A stretch of DNA of 64,000 nucleotides, from the NCBI GenBank assembly GCA_002781745.1, contig PFFW01000117.1, positions 1-64,000 of the forward strand, read 5' to 3'. Below, one piece after another: positions 49,868 to 58,188 of the stretch. Below the pieces are notes generated by a model. The model was given only the letters and a program-made list of their open reading frames with translations. It was not told the DNA's origin and searched no databases. Position 1 is the stretch's first letter. Each line of letters begins with the position of its first letter. The position numbers and the translations under genes were made by a program. This DNA comes from Rhodospirillales bacterium CG15_BIG_FIL_POST_REV_8_21_14_020_66_15. Lineage in GTDB: Bacteria; Pseudomonadota; Alphaproteobacteria; Rhodospirillales; Casp-alpha2.

Positions 49868-50389
49868 ATGACCGAGAATTACGCCTGGGCGCGGGATATC
49901 TACGACGTCCTCAAGGACCTGGATGTGCGTCAGGTCGCCTATGTGCCCGACGCCGGCCACGCCAATCTTCTGAAGATGTGCGAGGCCGACAACGTCATGC
50001 GCTGCATTCCGCTGACGACCGAGGAGGAGGGCGTGTCCCTCGCTGCCGGCGCGTGGCTGGGCGGCGAGCGGGCGGTGATGCTGATCCAGTCCTCGGGCGT
50101 CGGCAACTGCATCAACATGATTTCCCTCGCCAACACCTGCCGCTTTCCGCTTTTGATGGTCGTCTCGATGCGGGCCCAGTGGCGCGAGTTCAACCCCTGG
50201 CAGAAGCCCATGGGCGAGGGCACGCGTCCAACCCTGGAGGCCATGGGCGTGAAGGTCACGGAAGTTGACGATCCGGACCTGGTGGGCGAGACCGTGCGCT
50301 CGGCCGGCGAACAGGCCTACGGCTGGCCCGACATGGCGGCGGTGCTGCTGCACCAGAAGCTCATGCCCGTGAAGACCTTCGGCAAGTAG
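49868..50389 (+). CDS. TPP-dependent 2-oxo acid decarboxylase, PYR-domain subunit (ComD-like)
   Basis: The start is the ATG at 49868 (MTENYAWARDIYDVLKDLD). The 173-residue protein is a stand-alone PYR domain: the activating Glu lies in PLTTEEEGVSLAAGAWLGG, followed by IQSSGVGNCINMISLANTCRFPLLMVVSMR. Size and partner match sulfopyruvate decarboxylase alpha (ComD) or phosphonopyruvate decarboxylase halves. The next gene supplies the PP domain. It lies downstream of tctCBA, so an imported or derived 3-substituted pyruvate is the likely substrate. It is a distinct paralogue of the gene at 57056. Confidence 0.87.
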   Translation: MTENYAWARDIYDVLKDLDVRQVAYVPDAGHANLLKMCEADNVMRCIPLTTEEEGVSLAAGAWLGGERAVMLIQSSGVGNCINMISLANTCRFPLLMVVSMRAQWREFNPWQKPMGEGTRPTLEAMGVKVTEVDDPDLVGETVRSAGEQAYGWPDMAAVLLHQKLMPVKTFGK

Positions 50390-50406
50390 GGGGAGGGAGA
50401 GCAGAG

Positions 50407-51015
50407 ATGGACAAGCAACGCGCAGATTCCTACGAACTCCACCGCCGCGAGGTCGCCAGGACCTTGCTGGCCGACCGCACCGACGACTTCCTGGTCGTCA
50501 CCGGTCTGGGGTCGCCCAACTGGGACGCCACGGCGGCGGGCGACCATCCCCTGACCTTCCCGCTGTGGGGCGCCATGGGCGGGGCGGCCACCATGGGCCT
50601 GGGCCTCGCCATCGCGCAACCGACCAAACGCGTCATGGTAATGACCGGAGACGGCGAGATGCTGATGGCCATGGGCTCCTTCGCGACCATCGCCGCCCAG
50701 GCGCCCGAGAACCTGGCCATCGTCGTGTTCGACAACGAACGCTACGGCGAGACGGGAATGCAGGCGACCCATACGGCCGGCCCGGTGGACCTGGTCGCCG
50801 TGGCCAAGGCCTGCGGCTGGCCGGCGGCGGTCCAGGTGACGACCGAGGCCGAGCTTTCCGACGTTCTCCCCGTCATCAAGGGAACAAAGGGTCCCGTGTT
50901 CGTCGACATCAAGGTCAAGGCCGAGCCGCTGCCCTTCGTGCTGCCGACCAAGGACGGCGTGCACCTGAAGAACCGGTTCCGGGAAAAGTTGTTGGGGCCG
51001 GACAGCCTGCTTTAG
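50407..51015 (+). CDS. TPP-dependent 2-oxo acid decarboxylase, PP-domain subunit (ComE-like)
   Basis: A 202-residue stand-alone PP domain with GGGAGGGAGAG before the ATG. The TPP/Mg motif is TGDGEMLMAMGSFATIAAQAPENLAIVVFDN, and LWGAMGGAATMGLGLAIAQP precedes it. Together with the previous gene it makes an active split decarboxylase. C-terminal residues (KNRFREKLLG) are extended relative to the second ComE-like copy. A short stem-loop begins at its stop codon and a repeat of the TCATTCCCGCGAA type follows. Confidence 0.88.
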   Translation: MDKQRADSYELHRREVARTLLADRTDDFLVVTGLGSPNWDATAAGDHPLTFPLWGAMGGAATMGLGLAIAQPTKRVMVMTGDGEMLMAMGSFATIAAQAPENLAIVVFDNERYGETGMQATHTAGPVDLVAVAKACGWPAAVQVTTEAELSDVLPVIKGTKGPVFVDIKVKAEPLPFVLPTKDGVHLKNRFREKLLGPDSLL

Positions 51016-51032
51016 GATGACGGCATCCTAGC

Positions 51033-51099
51033 CGTCATTCCCGCGAAGGCGGGAATCCAGCAAGATACCTTCTGGACCCCCGCATTCGCGGGTGTGACG
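51033..51099. repeat. palindromic intergenic repeat, family B copy 1
   Basis: Starts CGTCATTCCCGCGAAGGCGGGAA and ends CGCGGGTGTGACG. It contains an internal hairpin (TCCCGCGAAGGCGGGA) and longer outer complementarity. A close copy lies at 61295. Such REP-like elements are common in proteobacterial intergenic DNA. It is directly upstream of the NTF2-like gene. Confidence 0.75.
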
Positions 51100-51123
51100 C
51101 ATGAACGGAAGGGAGGACTACCC

Positions 51124-51543
51124 ATGAGCGGCGACGATCTGGCGGGCGTACAAGCCTGCATCCAGGCTTATCTCGACGGGCTCTACAAAGGCGATACGGG
51201 CCTGTTGTTCAAGACTGCCTTCCACCCCGACGCGCACATGAACGCGGCCGAGCTGGCGGGTGAACGGGTCCATTGGAACATGGAAGAGTTCCAGAAGGTC
51301 GTCGAAGGACGCGGCGCGCCCGAGGCGGCGGGCTATCCCAGGAAGGAGCGCATCGTCTCCATCGACTTCGCCGGGCCGGACACGGCCAACGTGAAGGTCG
51401 AGGTCCTGGTCGGCAAGCGCGACTTCACGGACCTTTTGGCCTGCATTCGCGTTAATGGCGAATGGAAGATCATCGCCAAGACCTATTGCCTGACCCGCGA
51501 GTACGACACCAAGGAGGACGTGCTCGCAGCGGTCGGCGCCTGA
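51124..51543 (+). CDS. NTF2-like nuclear-transport-factor-2 family protein (lumazine-binding-like)
   Basis: A 139-residue NTF2-fold protein from the ATG at 51124, with GGGAGG 7 nt upstream; an upstream GTG would lengthen it by 10 residues inside repeat DNA. Sequence: DLAGVQACIQAYLDGLYKGDTGLLFKTAFHPDAHM, then VVEGRGAPEAAGYPRKE and LACIRVNGEWKIIAKTYC, matching the putative lumazine-binding/DUF4440 style. The role is unknown; such genes accompany decarboxylase/dehydrogenase operons. The aldehyde dehydrogenase follows 26 nt later. Confidence 0.82.
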   Translation: MSGDDLAGVQACIQAYLDGLYKGDTGLLFKTAFHPDAHMNAAELAGERVHWNMEEFQKVVEGRGAPEAAGYPRKERIVSIDFAGPDTANVKVEVLVGKRDFTDLLACIRVNGEWKIIAKTYCLTREYDTKEDVLAAVGA

Positions 51544-51569
51544 CCAATATCCAGAGGGAGAGAGAAACC

Positions 51570-53051
51570 GTGAGCAACCTGAAACGCTATCAGATGACCA
51601 TCGGCGGCGCGAAGGTCGACCCGGCTTCGGGCGAATGGTTCGAGACCGCCAACCCCTACACGGGCGAGGCCTGGGCTGAAATCCCGCGTGGCGGGGCGGA
51701 GGATATCGACCGCGCCGTGACGGCGGCCAAGGCGGCCTTCGACGTGTGGCGCAAGGTCACACCGACCCAGCGCGGCCACTTGATGAGGAAGCTGGGCGAC
51801 CTGGTGGCGGAGCGGGCCGACGACCTGGCCGCCACCGAGGTCCGCGACAACGGCAAGCTGATCGCCGAAATGGGCCTGCAGCTGAAGTACGTGCCGCAGT
51901 GGTACTATTACTTCGGCGGCCTGGCCGACAAGATCGAGGGCCGCGTCATCCCCATCGACAAGCCGGACACCTTCAACTTCACGCGCAAGGAGCCCTTGGG
52001 CGTTATCGGCATGATCACGCCGTGGAACTCGCCGCTCCTGCTGACGGCATGGAAGCTGGCGCCCGCCCTGGCCGCAGGCAACACGGTGATCCTGAAACCG
52101 TCGGAGTTCACCTCGGCCTCGGCCTGCGAGTTCGTGGAACTGTTCAAGCAGGCGGGCTTCCCCGACGGCGTGGTCAACGTCGTCACCGGCTACGGGAAGG
52201 AGGCGGGAGAAGCCCTGATCAGCCATCCGGGCGTGGCCAAGATCGCCTTCACCGGCGGTTCGTCCACGGGCCGCCACGTCTATTCCACGGCGGCACAGAC
52301 CTTCAAGAAGGTGTCCCTCGAACTGGGCGGCAAGTCGCCCAACATCGTGTTCGACGACTGCAACATGGAGAACGCGGTCAAGGGCGTGATCTCGGGCATC
52401 TTCGCCGCCACGGGGCAGACCTGCATCGCGGGCTCGCGCCTGCTGGTCCAGAAGTCCATCCACAACGAGTTCGTGGACAAGGTGGTGGCGCTCGCCAAGA
52501 CCGCCAGGATGGGCAACCCCATGGACCCGGACACCCAGGTCGGCCCCGTGACCACGCCGCCCCAGTACGAGAAGATCCTGGGCTACATGGACATCGCGAA
52601 AGACGAAGGCGCCGAGGCCGTGCTGGGCGGCGGCAGGGCCGAACGGCCCGAATGCGGCAACGGCTGGTTCGTCGAGCCGACCATCTTCACCGGCGTGAAC
52701 AACCGGATGCGCATCGCCCAGGAAGAGGTCTTCGGCCCCGTGCTGTCGGTCATCCCGTTCGAGGACGAGGAGGAGGCATTGGCGATCGGCAACGACGTCG
52801 TCTACGGCCTGGCCGCCGGCGTGTGGACGGAAAGCATCCGCCGCGCCTTCATCATGTCCCAGGAACTGCAGGCGGGGACCGTATGGGTCAACACCTACCG
52901 CGCGGTTTCCTACATGTCGCCGTTCGGCGGCTACAAGCAGTCCGGCCTGGGCCGGGAAAGCGGCCAGGATTCCATCGAGGAATACCTGCAGACCAAGTCC
53001 GTGTGGATTTCCATGGCGACGGAAGTCCCCAACCCGTTTGTCATGCGGTAG
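51570..53051 (+). CDS. NAD(P)-dependent aldehyde dehydrogenase
   Basis: A 493-residue ALDH; the start is a GTG at 51570 with GGGAGAG upstream. Blocks: NPYTGEAWAEIPRG, MITPWNSPLLLTAWKLAPALAAGNTVILKPSE (catalytic Asn region), FTGGSSTGRHVYSTAA, the general-base Glu in ELGGKSPNIVFDD, and the nucleophile Cys in ATGQTCIAGSRLLV. It should oxidise the aldehyde formed by the upstream ComDE-like decarboxylase to an acid. If the decarboxylase acts on sulfopyruvate, this could be a sulfoacetaldehyde dehydrogenase, but that is only one option. Confidence 0.93.
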   Translation: MSNLKRYQMTIGGAKVDPASGEWFETANPYTGEAWAEIPRGGAEDIDRAVTAAKAAFDVWRKVTPTQRGHLMRKLGDLVAERADDLAATEVRDNGKLIAEMGLQLKYVPQWYYYFGGLADKIEGRVIPIDKPDTFNFTRKEPLGVIGMITPWNSPLLLTAWKLAPALAAGNTVILKPSEFTSASACEFVELFKQAGFPDGVVNVVTGYGKEAGEALISHPGVAKIAFTGGSSTGRHVYSTAAQTFKKVSLELGGKSPNIVFDDCNMENAVKGVISGIFAATGQTCIAGSRLLVQKSIHNEFVDKVVALAKTARMGNPMDPDTQVGPVTTPPQYEKILGYMDIAKDEGAEAVLGGGRAERPECGNGWFVEPTIFTGVNNRMRIAQEEVFGPVLSVIPFEDEEEALAIGNDVVYGLAAGVWTESIRRAFIMSQELQAGTVWVNTYRAVSYMSPFGGYKQSGLGRESGQDSIEEYLQTKSVWISMATEVPNPFVMR

Positions 53052-53075
53052 TCGCAAAATCAAAAAGGAAACCCC

Positions 53076-53810
53076 ATGACAAAGACCGTTCTCATAACCG
53101 GCGGCAGCCGCGGCATCGGCGAGGCCATGGTGCGGCTGTTCGCCGAACGCGGATGGACCGTGGTGTTCACCTTCGTCTCCAATCCGGAGGCCGCCTTCAA
53201 GGTGGCGAAGGAGGCCAAGGCCCATGCCGTGCGCTGTGATTCCGGCAGCGAGGAGGACATTCTTTCCCTGTTCGAATCCCTGGACGGGGAGGGCACGGTT
53301 CTTGACGCCCTGATCAACAATGCGGGCGTGTCGGGCCCGCGCCGCCGCGCGGTCGAGGTGACGCGCGAGATTCTGGAGGAGGTCACGCGGGTCAACTTCA
53401 TCGGCCCCGTGCTGTTCTGCCGCGAGGCGGTCAAGCGCATGTCGACGGCCAGCGGGGGGCGAGGCGGGGCGATCGTCAACCTGTCCTCGACCGCGACCAA
53501 GAAGGGCGGGGCCGGACAGTGGGCCGACTACGCGGCGCTCAAGGGCGCCATCGACGTGTTCACCAACGGACTCGCCCGCGAGGTCGGCACCGAGGGCATC
53601 CGCGTCAACGCCGTCGCGCCGGGTTACGTGCTCACGGACATGGCGGTCGAGGGCGGGATCGCCCAGCGCTTCGAGGAGGCTCTGAAATCGGACATCCCCA
53701 TGGGCCGCATCGGCGACGTGCGTGAGATCGCCGAAGCCGCCTACTGGCTGTGCTCCGATGCGGCCGGCTACGTCACCGGCACGGTGCTGAACGTGGCCGG
53801 CGGACGGTAG
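53076..53810 (+). CDS. short-chain dehydrogenase/reductase (FabG-like)
   Basis: A 244-residue classical SDR with an intact active site: LITGGSRGIGEAMVRL, NNAGVSGPRR (NNAG), the catalytic Ser in IVNLSSTATKKGGA and the Tyr/Lys pair in WADYAALKGAID. The ending ...TGTVLNVAGGR is typical. It follows the aldehyde dehydrogenase by 24 nt, so it is the last gene of the TTT-ComDE-ALDH unit. It may reduce the aldehyde to an alcohol or oxidise an upstream hydroxyl compound. Confidence 0.92.
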   Translation: MTKTVLITGGSRGIGEAMVRLFAERGWTVVFTFVSNPEAAFKVAKEAKAHAVRCDSGSEEDILSLFESLDGEGTVLDALINNAGVSGPRRRAVEVTREILEEVTRVNFIGPVLFCREAVKRMSTASGGRGGAIVNLSSTATKKGGAGQWADYAALKGAIDVFTNGLAREVGTEGIRVNAVAPGYVLTDMAVEGGIAQRFEEALKSDIPMGRIGDVREIAEAAYWLCSDAAGYVTGTVLNVAGGR

Positions 53811-53818
53811 GCCGGACT

Positions 53819-54400
53819 TCAGCTCGGGGCGAAGTCCGTCACGTCCTGCGGCTTGCCCCACTTCAGGATTTCGCGGTGCAGGCGGTCGTACCGTTCCTGG
53901 TCCTCGCCGTCGCCGAACAGGGGGTCGTCCGGCATGGTAATGGTGTTCTGGATCACCCGCCAATCGTCCTCGGTCAGGGCACGAAGTGCGGCCGGAAAGA
54001 ACACGACCTCCTCCATCTGCATGTGGCGGCGCTGGAAAGTCAGGTAGTCGCCGGCGATGTCGACGAACCAGTCTCGGGGCAGGGTTTCGTCCTGCACGAC
54101 ATTGTGCAGGGCGGCGGCGAAGCGGCGGGTCAGGGCGCCCAGCTTTTCGTGCTCCTGCACCAGGTCGCCGACGTTGGCGGCCGCTTCCGGATCGCGCAGG
54201 CGCAGTTTGGCCAGCACATGATCTTCGACCGGATGGTGGTACAGATCGGGGTAGTTCTGGGTGTAGTCCAGGATGTTGGCGACAAGCTCATAATCAGGCG
54301 TTTCGCCGGCGTCGAACACGCGGACCTCGCGCGCGATCAGGTCCATCAAACGGGCGAGCTTCTTATGGTCGTCCCGAAGTTTCCACATCACGTCGGACAT
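53819..54400 (-). CDS. hemerythrin HHE domain protein
   Basis: A 193-residue four-helix protein convergent with the SDR. HHE-type metal ligands are seen in KLRDDHKKLARLMDLIAREV, DLYHHPVEDHVL, VQEHEKLGALTRRFAA and TFQRRHMQMEEVVFFPAAL, giving several His plus Glu for a non-heme di-iron site. Family members bind O2 or NO or sense iron/oxygen. It is monocistronic with no clear link to neighbouring catabolic genes. Confidence 0.9.
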   Translation of the reverse strand: MSDVMWKLRDDHKKLARLMDLIAREVRVFDAGETPDYELVANILDYTQNYPDLYHHPVEDHVLAKLRLRDPEAAANVGDLVQEHEKLGALTRRFAAALHNVVQDETLPRDWFVDIAGDYLTFQRRHMQMEEVVFFPAALRALTEDDWRVIQNTITMPDDPLFGDGEDQERYDRLHREILKWGKPQDVTDFAPS

Positions 54401-55191
54401 GGACGTTCCTCCATCATATTTAGACCGAGAGTAGCCCGAGGGGCGGCGGCCTGTACTTGATATGCCTCAATTTGTCGGCTGTGGATAACCTTGGGGATTG
54501 TTCGGTCCGCCGCCGCCGATGCCGCCGATCGGGCGTGGGCGTGTCCGCGGCACCCGGTTTGCCGGCATTTCGGCGGCCGCGCGCCCGTCCGCCGTAAAAC
54601 AGGCGCCCGACAGAGGAGAATGTGCGGGTGACCTGCGGCGCCTACCGGCGGGCCGCCCTCCGGCGAACGAACTGGGGAAATCGCCCGGCGGGCGCCCACG
54701 GCCCACCGGCGCCCGCGGTCTGCCTGTCGGAATCCTTGCAATCCGCCCGTTTCGCGGGCGCACAATCCGGGCGCGCGGCAATGGACCACCGCGGTCCTAA
54801 GCGGCGTTCGATCGCGCGAACCCTGTCCCGAAGACCGAAAGCGGGGAGCGCCGGACGGCGTAGCGGAATTTCCTGGTATTCACAGATCGGACACCGTCGT
54901 TCGGCGGGGCAGGGGCCGTGTGAGGCGTGGGTTCACGGTGAGGCTCCGTTCGTCCGCGAAAGGGTATCGGACTCCCGATGTGGATATCTTGCGCGCCGGA
55001 CACGGCGAATTTTCCGTCTGCCGGGGAAAGTACGCACATGGTGCGAGTCGATAATCCGTGGATTTGCGCCTTTCCGATACGGCTCAGGACGTCGATGGCG
55101 CTTGCCCCCGGCTGGACCGGAATGGTAGCTGGAATGTACACCGTGTCGGGGCATGATCAGTCCCGGCGATCCTGTTCCGGGAGCCTGCCTC
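54401..55191. other. ~790-bp region without a convincing gene
   Basis: Neither strand has an open frame with family-like sequence. The two longest candidates (54797-55141 on the minus strand, 54978-55205 on plus) are Pro/Arg-rich or lack good start signals. The part near 54560-54780 is very GC-rich and shows many short inverted repeats; the part from 54840 on has more balanced composition. It could hold a decayed gene. The truncated ORF at 55192 lies at its right edge. Confidence 0.5.
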
Positions 55192-55287
55192 ATGTTCGAC
55201 AATGACCGTTTCACCCAGGACTGCCTGGACGCCATCAGGGAGATCGGCCTGCGCGCGCCGGCCAAGGTGGGGCGGGCCTCGCGATGA
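55192..55287 (+). pseudogene. 31-codon reading frame, possible truncated cupin-gene start
   Basis: ATG at 55192 opens MFDNDRFTQDCLDAIREIG and runs to a TGA that overlaps the next gene's ATG. The first dozen residues resemble the N-terminus of small cupin-fold dioxygenase-like proteins (MFDxDRFxxDC), but the rest is missing. It may now serve as a leader for translational coupling of the HIT gene. Evidence is slight. Confidence 0.3.
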
Positions 55288-55718
55288 CGGCGACGTTCGA
55301 AGAGTTCAGGGGGAAATTCCAGGTCGAACGCCTGAGCATCTGGCGCTCCGACCACTGGACCTGGTCGGTCCGGCCGGTCCATTGCACGCTCGGCGCATCG
55401 GTGCTGTCCCTCAACCGGTGGTGCCCGCAACTGGGCGAGATGACGGCGGACGAGGGCGCGGCCTTCGCCAAGGTCTGCCGTCACGTGGAGGAACGCTACG
55501 CCGCGACCTTCAAACCGGCGAAGGTCAATTACCTGAAGCTCGGCATGGTCGACGCCCATCTGCATTTCCACGTGATCCCGCGCTACGATGCGGCACAGCA
55601 GTTCGCGGGCCAGCACTGGTCCGACACGGGCTGGCCGGGCCAGCCCGACATCGCTCACGGCGACGACATGGTCTACGACCCGCACCTTGATGACATCCGC
55701 GACGCATTGAAGGGCTGA
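55284..55718 (+). CDS. HIT family protein
   Basis: A 144-residue protein whose active-site triad reads HLHFHVIPRY (HxHxH) near residue 93. It opens TATFEEFRGKFQVERLSIW and has typical HIT strands (WRSDHWTWSVRPVHCTLGASVLSLNRW). Such proteins hydrolyse nucleoside phosphoramidates or dinucleotides, and their substrates are often unknown. The ATG overlaps the stop of a 31-codon frame. The YnfA-like gene follows after 6 nt, so the two are likely co-transcribed. Confidence 0.9.
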   Translation: MTATFEEFRGKFQVERLSIWRSDHWTWSVRPVHCTLGASVLSLNRWCPQLGEMTADEGAAFAKVCRHVEERYAATFKPAKVNYLKLGMVDAHLHFHVIPRYDAAQQFAGQHWSDTGWPGQPDIAHGDDMVYDPHLDDIRDALKG

Positions 55719-55724
55719 GCGTCC

Positions 55725-56051
55725 ATGGCGGTCTGGGCCACCTATGTCGCCGCCGCCGTCGCCGAGATCGCCGGCTGCTTCGCTTTCTGGGCGGTGCTGC
55801 GCCTGGGCAAGCCGTCGTGGTGGTTGGTCCCCGGCGTGCTGTCCCTGATCGTCTTCGCCTACGCCCTGAGCCGCATCGACGCCCCCTTCGCGGGCCGCGC
55901 CTATGCGGCCTACGGCGGGGTCTACATCGCAGCCTCGCTGGGCTGGCTGTGGCTGGTGGAAGGGGCCCGGCCCGACCGCTGGGACGCCCTCGGCGCCGCC
56001 ATCTGCCTGATCGGCGCGGCGGTCATCCTGTTTGGCCCCCGGGCGGCCTAA
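55725..56051 (+). CDS. YnfA/UPF0060 family small membrane protein
   Basis: A 108-residue protein with four spans: [63 protein letters not shown] and [21 protein letters not shown]. The [10 protein letters not shown] and [11 protein letters not shown] segments are family hallmarks. Structure and size are like small multidrug resistance transporters, though activity is not proved. It overlaps the 3' end of the convergent GntR gene by 4 nt. Confidence 0.93.
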   Translation: MAVWATYVAAAVAEIAGCFAFWAVLRLGKPSWWLVPGVLSLIVFAYALSRIDAPFAGRAYAAYGGVYIAASLGWLWLVEGARPDRWDALGAAICLIGAAVILFGPRAA

Positions 56052-56782
56052 ACCAGGTCGCTGAAATAGGCGAGGTGCGTGGTGTCGCAGCGCGACACGC
56101 GCAGTTCCACCGGCGTGCCGTCGAGCGTCTGCGCAACGCGTTCGATGCGCAGTAGGGGGGCGCCGCGGTCGAGCCCCAGGTAGGTCACGTCCTCGGGCCC
56201 CGCGGTCTCGGCGGTGATCTTTTCCACCGCGCGGTGGACGATGACGCCGAAACGGTCCTGGTAGAGTTCGTAGAGCGTGTTGGGCACCTGCGCCTTGTTC
56301 AGGTTGCCGAGGTCCGGGAACAGGGCGTCGGGCACCGCGATGGTCTCCAGGATCGCGCGCCGGGCCATCAGGTCGCGCACGCGCTTGATCTCCACCACCC
56401 GCGCCTGGGGGGCGAGGTTGAGCGCCAGGGCGTCCGCCTGCGAGCCGCGCCGGCGGGTGAGGGAGAGCACGCGCGACGTCGGCAGGCGCCGCTCGCCGTC
56501 CGCCGCCACCAGGTGGAAGAAGTGGAAGCGGTCACGCTCCGGCCCGTGGGCATGCACGAAAGTGCCCCGGCCCTGGTGGCGGATCACCAGGTTCTCGCGC
56601 GCCAGTTCGTCGAGCGCCCGGCGCACGGTGCCCTGGGCCACGCCGAAGCGGGCGGCCAGCTTCTGTTCCGAAGGCAGCGGGTCGGTCACGGGATAGCGGC
56701 CCTGGGCGATCTCGCGCAGAAGCTGCTCGCGCACCTGGCGGTAGAGCGGCCCGCCGCCCGATTGCGGACCCAGGCGTTCCAT
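56048..56782 (-). CDS. GntR-family regulator with UTRA domain (HutC-like)
   Basis: A 244-residue regulator. The N-terminal wHTH reads [47 protein letters not shown], and the C-terminal UTRA ligand-binding domain has [17 protein letters not shown]-like sequence and [26 protein letters not shown]. It is divergent from the ComD/ComE-SlcC-ComC genes at 57 kb, so it is the best local regulator of the sulfonate-type module. An inducer such as sulfolactate or sulfopyruvate is inferred. A 12-bp palindrome lies 32 nt upstream of its start. Confidence 0.92.
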   Translation of the reverse strand: MERLGPQSGGGPLYRQVREQLLREIAQGRYPVTDPLPSEQKLAARFGVAQGTVRRALDELARENLVIRHQGRGTFVHAHGPERDRFHFFHLVAADGERRLPTSRVLSLTRRRGSQADALALNLAPQARVVEIKRVRDLMARRAILETIAVPDALFPDLGNLNKAQVPNTLYELYQDRFGVIVHRAVEKITAETAGPEDVTYLGLDRGAPLLRIERVAQTLDGTPVELRVSRCDTTHLAYFSDLV

Positions 56783-56813
56783 GAGGCGGTCCTTTCGGAA
56801 AAAACTGCCAAAA

Positions 56814-56825
56814 TCTTATATAAGA
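56814..56825. promoter_or_regulatory. 12-bp palindrome TCTTATATAAGA in the GntR/comD intergenic region
   Basis: A perfect palindrome 32 nt upstream of the GntR start and ~240 nt before comD, in the AT-rich part of the gap. Length and symmetry suit a HutC-type GntR operator for self-control and possibly control of the divergent operon. It also overlaps a TATATAAG-like -10 element. Confidence 0.5.
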
Positions 56826-57055
56826 GTTAGAGGACTTTCTTGACGTGGGCAAGAGCCTCGGACTATTGCGGGTGAGGGCCGACCGACAAAGGGAATCCAA
56901 TCCCGGCCCGAATGCGACGTTTGAGGAAACCCAGGGCGCACCCTGAACCCATACCGTTCGGCGCAAGGCCGTTCCTCCGACCCCGCCGCAGTCTCGTAGG
57001 TGCGGCGGCGGCAGGGCGAGGTTTTTGCGCGGAACCCGGACCCGGAGGACAAGTC

Positions 57056-57553
57056 TTGTCGATTAACAAACAGATCGTCACGGACATGGTGAACAACGGT
57101 ATCTCGTTCATCACCACAGTGCCGTGCAAGCAGCTGGGCGGCGTGATCGAGGAAGCCGAAAACCACCCCGAGATCATGCATGTCCCGTGCAACAAGGAAG
57201 ACGAGGGCATGGGCCTCTGCGCCGGTGCCTTCATGGGCGGCAAGCGGTCGGCCATCATCATGCAGAACACGGCGCTGGGCGTGACCGCCAACGCGCTGGC
57301 CACCCTGATCCAGTTCTACCACATTCCGCTGCCCATGCTGATCAGCTACCGTGGAGAACTGGGCGAGCCGGTCGCCTGCCAGGTCGAAATGGCGCTGCAC
57401 ACCAAGGCGCTGCTGGCGCAGATGCTGATCCCGACCTACCACTTCCACAAGCGGGAAGACGCCAAGGAACTCGACAAGATCCTGAAATACACCTTCATGT
57501 GCAACAAGCCGGTGGCCATCCTCACCGACGCCACCTTCTGGAAGGGAGAATGA
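57056..57553 (+). CDS. comD: sulfopyruvate decarboxylase alpha-subunit-like protein (ComD)
   Basis: The start is a TTG at 57056, with GGAGG 7 nt upstream. The 165-residue protein begins MSINKQIVTDMVNNGISF. It is a PYR-domain subunit: TTVPCKQLGGVIEEAE, the catalytic Glu in CNKEDEGMGLCAGAFMGG, and QNTALGVTANALATLIQFYHIPLPMLISYRG. The closeness to ComD, together with ComE, SlcC-like and ComC-like genes behind it, makes sulfopyruvate (to sulfoacetaldehyde and CO2) the favoured substrate; phosphonopyruvate is the main alternative. Confidence 0.84.
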   Translation: MSINKQIVTDMVNNGISFITTVPCKQLGGVIEEAENHPEIMHVPCNKEDEGMGLCAGAFMGGKRSAIIMQNTALGVTANALATLIQFYHIPLPMLISYRGELGEPVACQVEMALHTKALLAQMLIPTYHFHKREDAKELDKILKYTFMCNKPVAILTDATFWKGE

Positions 57554-57555
57554 CC

Positions 57556-58119
57556 ATGATCCGCTCCGAAGTCCTGAAAAGCCTGATCCCGGTCATTTCC
57601 GACCAGTTCGTGGTCTGCAACATCGGCCTGCCCAGCCAGGAACTGCACATGCTCGATGACCAGCCGACCAACTTCTACATGCTCGGCACCATGGGCCTGT
57701 CGTCCTCCATCGGCCTGGGCCTGGCGCTGGCGCAGAAGCAGAAGATCATCGCCATCGACGGCGACGGCTCGGTCCTCACCAACCTGGGCACCCTGCCGAC
57801 CATCGCCAACAACGTGGCCGACAACTACATCCTCTTGATCATCGACAACGGCAGCTACGGTTCGACCGGCGACCAGCCGACCTATGCCGGCAAGAAGACC
57901 TCGCTGGCCAAGGTCGCCGAGGCCTGCGGCTGCGACAACGTGATCGAGTGCAAGGCCGAGGACACGGCCCAGGTGATGAAGGACGCGCTGGCCTCCGACA
58001 GGATGACGGTCATCGTCTGCAAGTGCCGGTCGGGCAACATCCCGGTGCCGAACATCACCATGGACCAGGTCGTCATCCGCGACCGCTTCATGAAGACGCT
58101 CGCGGCGGCCAACGGTTGA
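57556..58119 (+). CDS. comE: sulfopyruvate decarboxylase beta-subunit-like protein (ComE)
   Basis: The start is the ATG at 57556, 7 nt after GGGAG; the ATG at 57550 overlaps the comD stop but is too close to that site. The 187-residue PP-domain protein shows MLGTMGLSSSIGLGLALAQKQ, the TPP motif IDGDGSVLTNLGTLPTIANNVADN, and LIIDNGSYGSTGDQPTYAGKK. It pairs with ComD. ComDE in bacteria converts sulfopyruvate to sulfoacetaldehyde, which Xsc then splits to acetyl phosphate and sulfite; no xsc lies in this window. Confidence 0.85.
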   Translation: MIRSEVLKSLIPVISDQFVVCNIGLPSQELHMLDDQPTNFYMLGTMGLSSSIGLGLALAQKQKIIAIDGDGSVLTNLGTLPTIANNVADNYILLIIDNGSYGSTGDQPTYAGKKTSLAKVAEACGCDNVIECKAEDTAQVMKDALASDRMTVIVCKCRSGNIPVPNITMDQVVIRDRFMKTLAAANG

Positions 58120-58128
58120 TTTGAACCT

Positions 58129-58188
58129 TCTCATTGCCTCGCCGTCTCTGTGGTTTGTTTACACCACGGAGGCGGTGAGACAATGAGA
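58129..58188. repeat. palindromic intergenic repeat, family A copy 1
   Basis: Arms TCTCATTGCCTCGCCGTCTC and its near reverse complement (58163-58188) form a 26-bp stem with about 4 mismatches around a short AT-rich loop. Copies 2 and 3 lie at 60364 and 61224. It follows the comE stop and may protect or stop its mRNA. Confidence 0.75.

Noticed and set aside
54480-54488. A perfect DnaA-box sequence TGTGGATAA next to the hemerythrin gene
   Set aside because: I saw only this single box and no origin genes nearby; one chance match is expected at this length.
54797-55141. Minus-strand 114-codon frame in the large gap
   Set aside because: No recognisable domain or ribosome-binding site; kept only as a remark in the gap entry.
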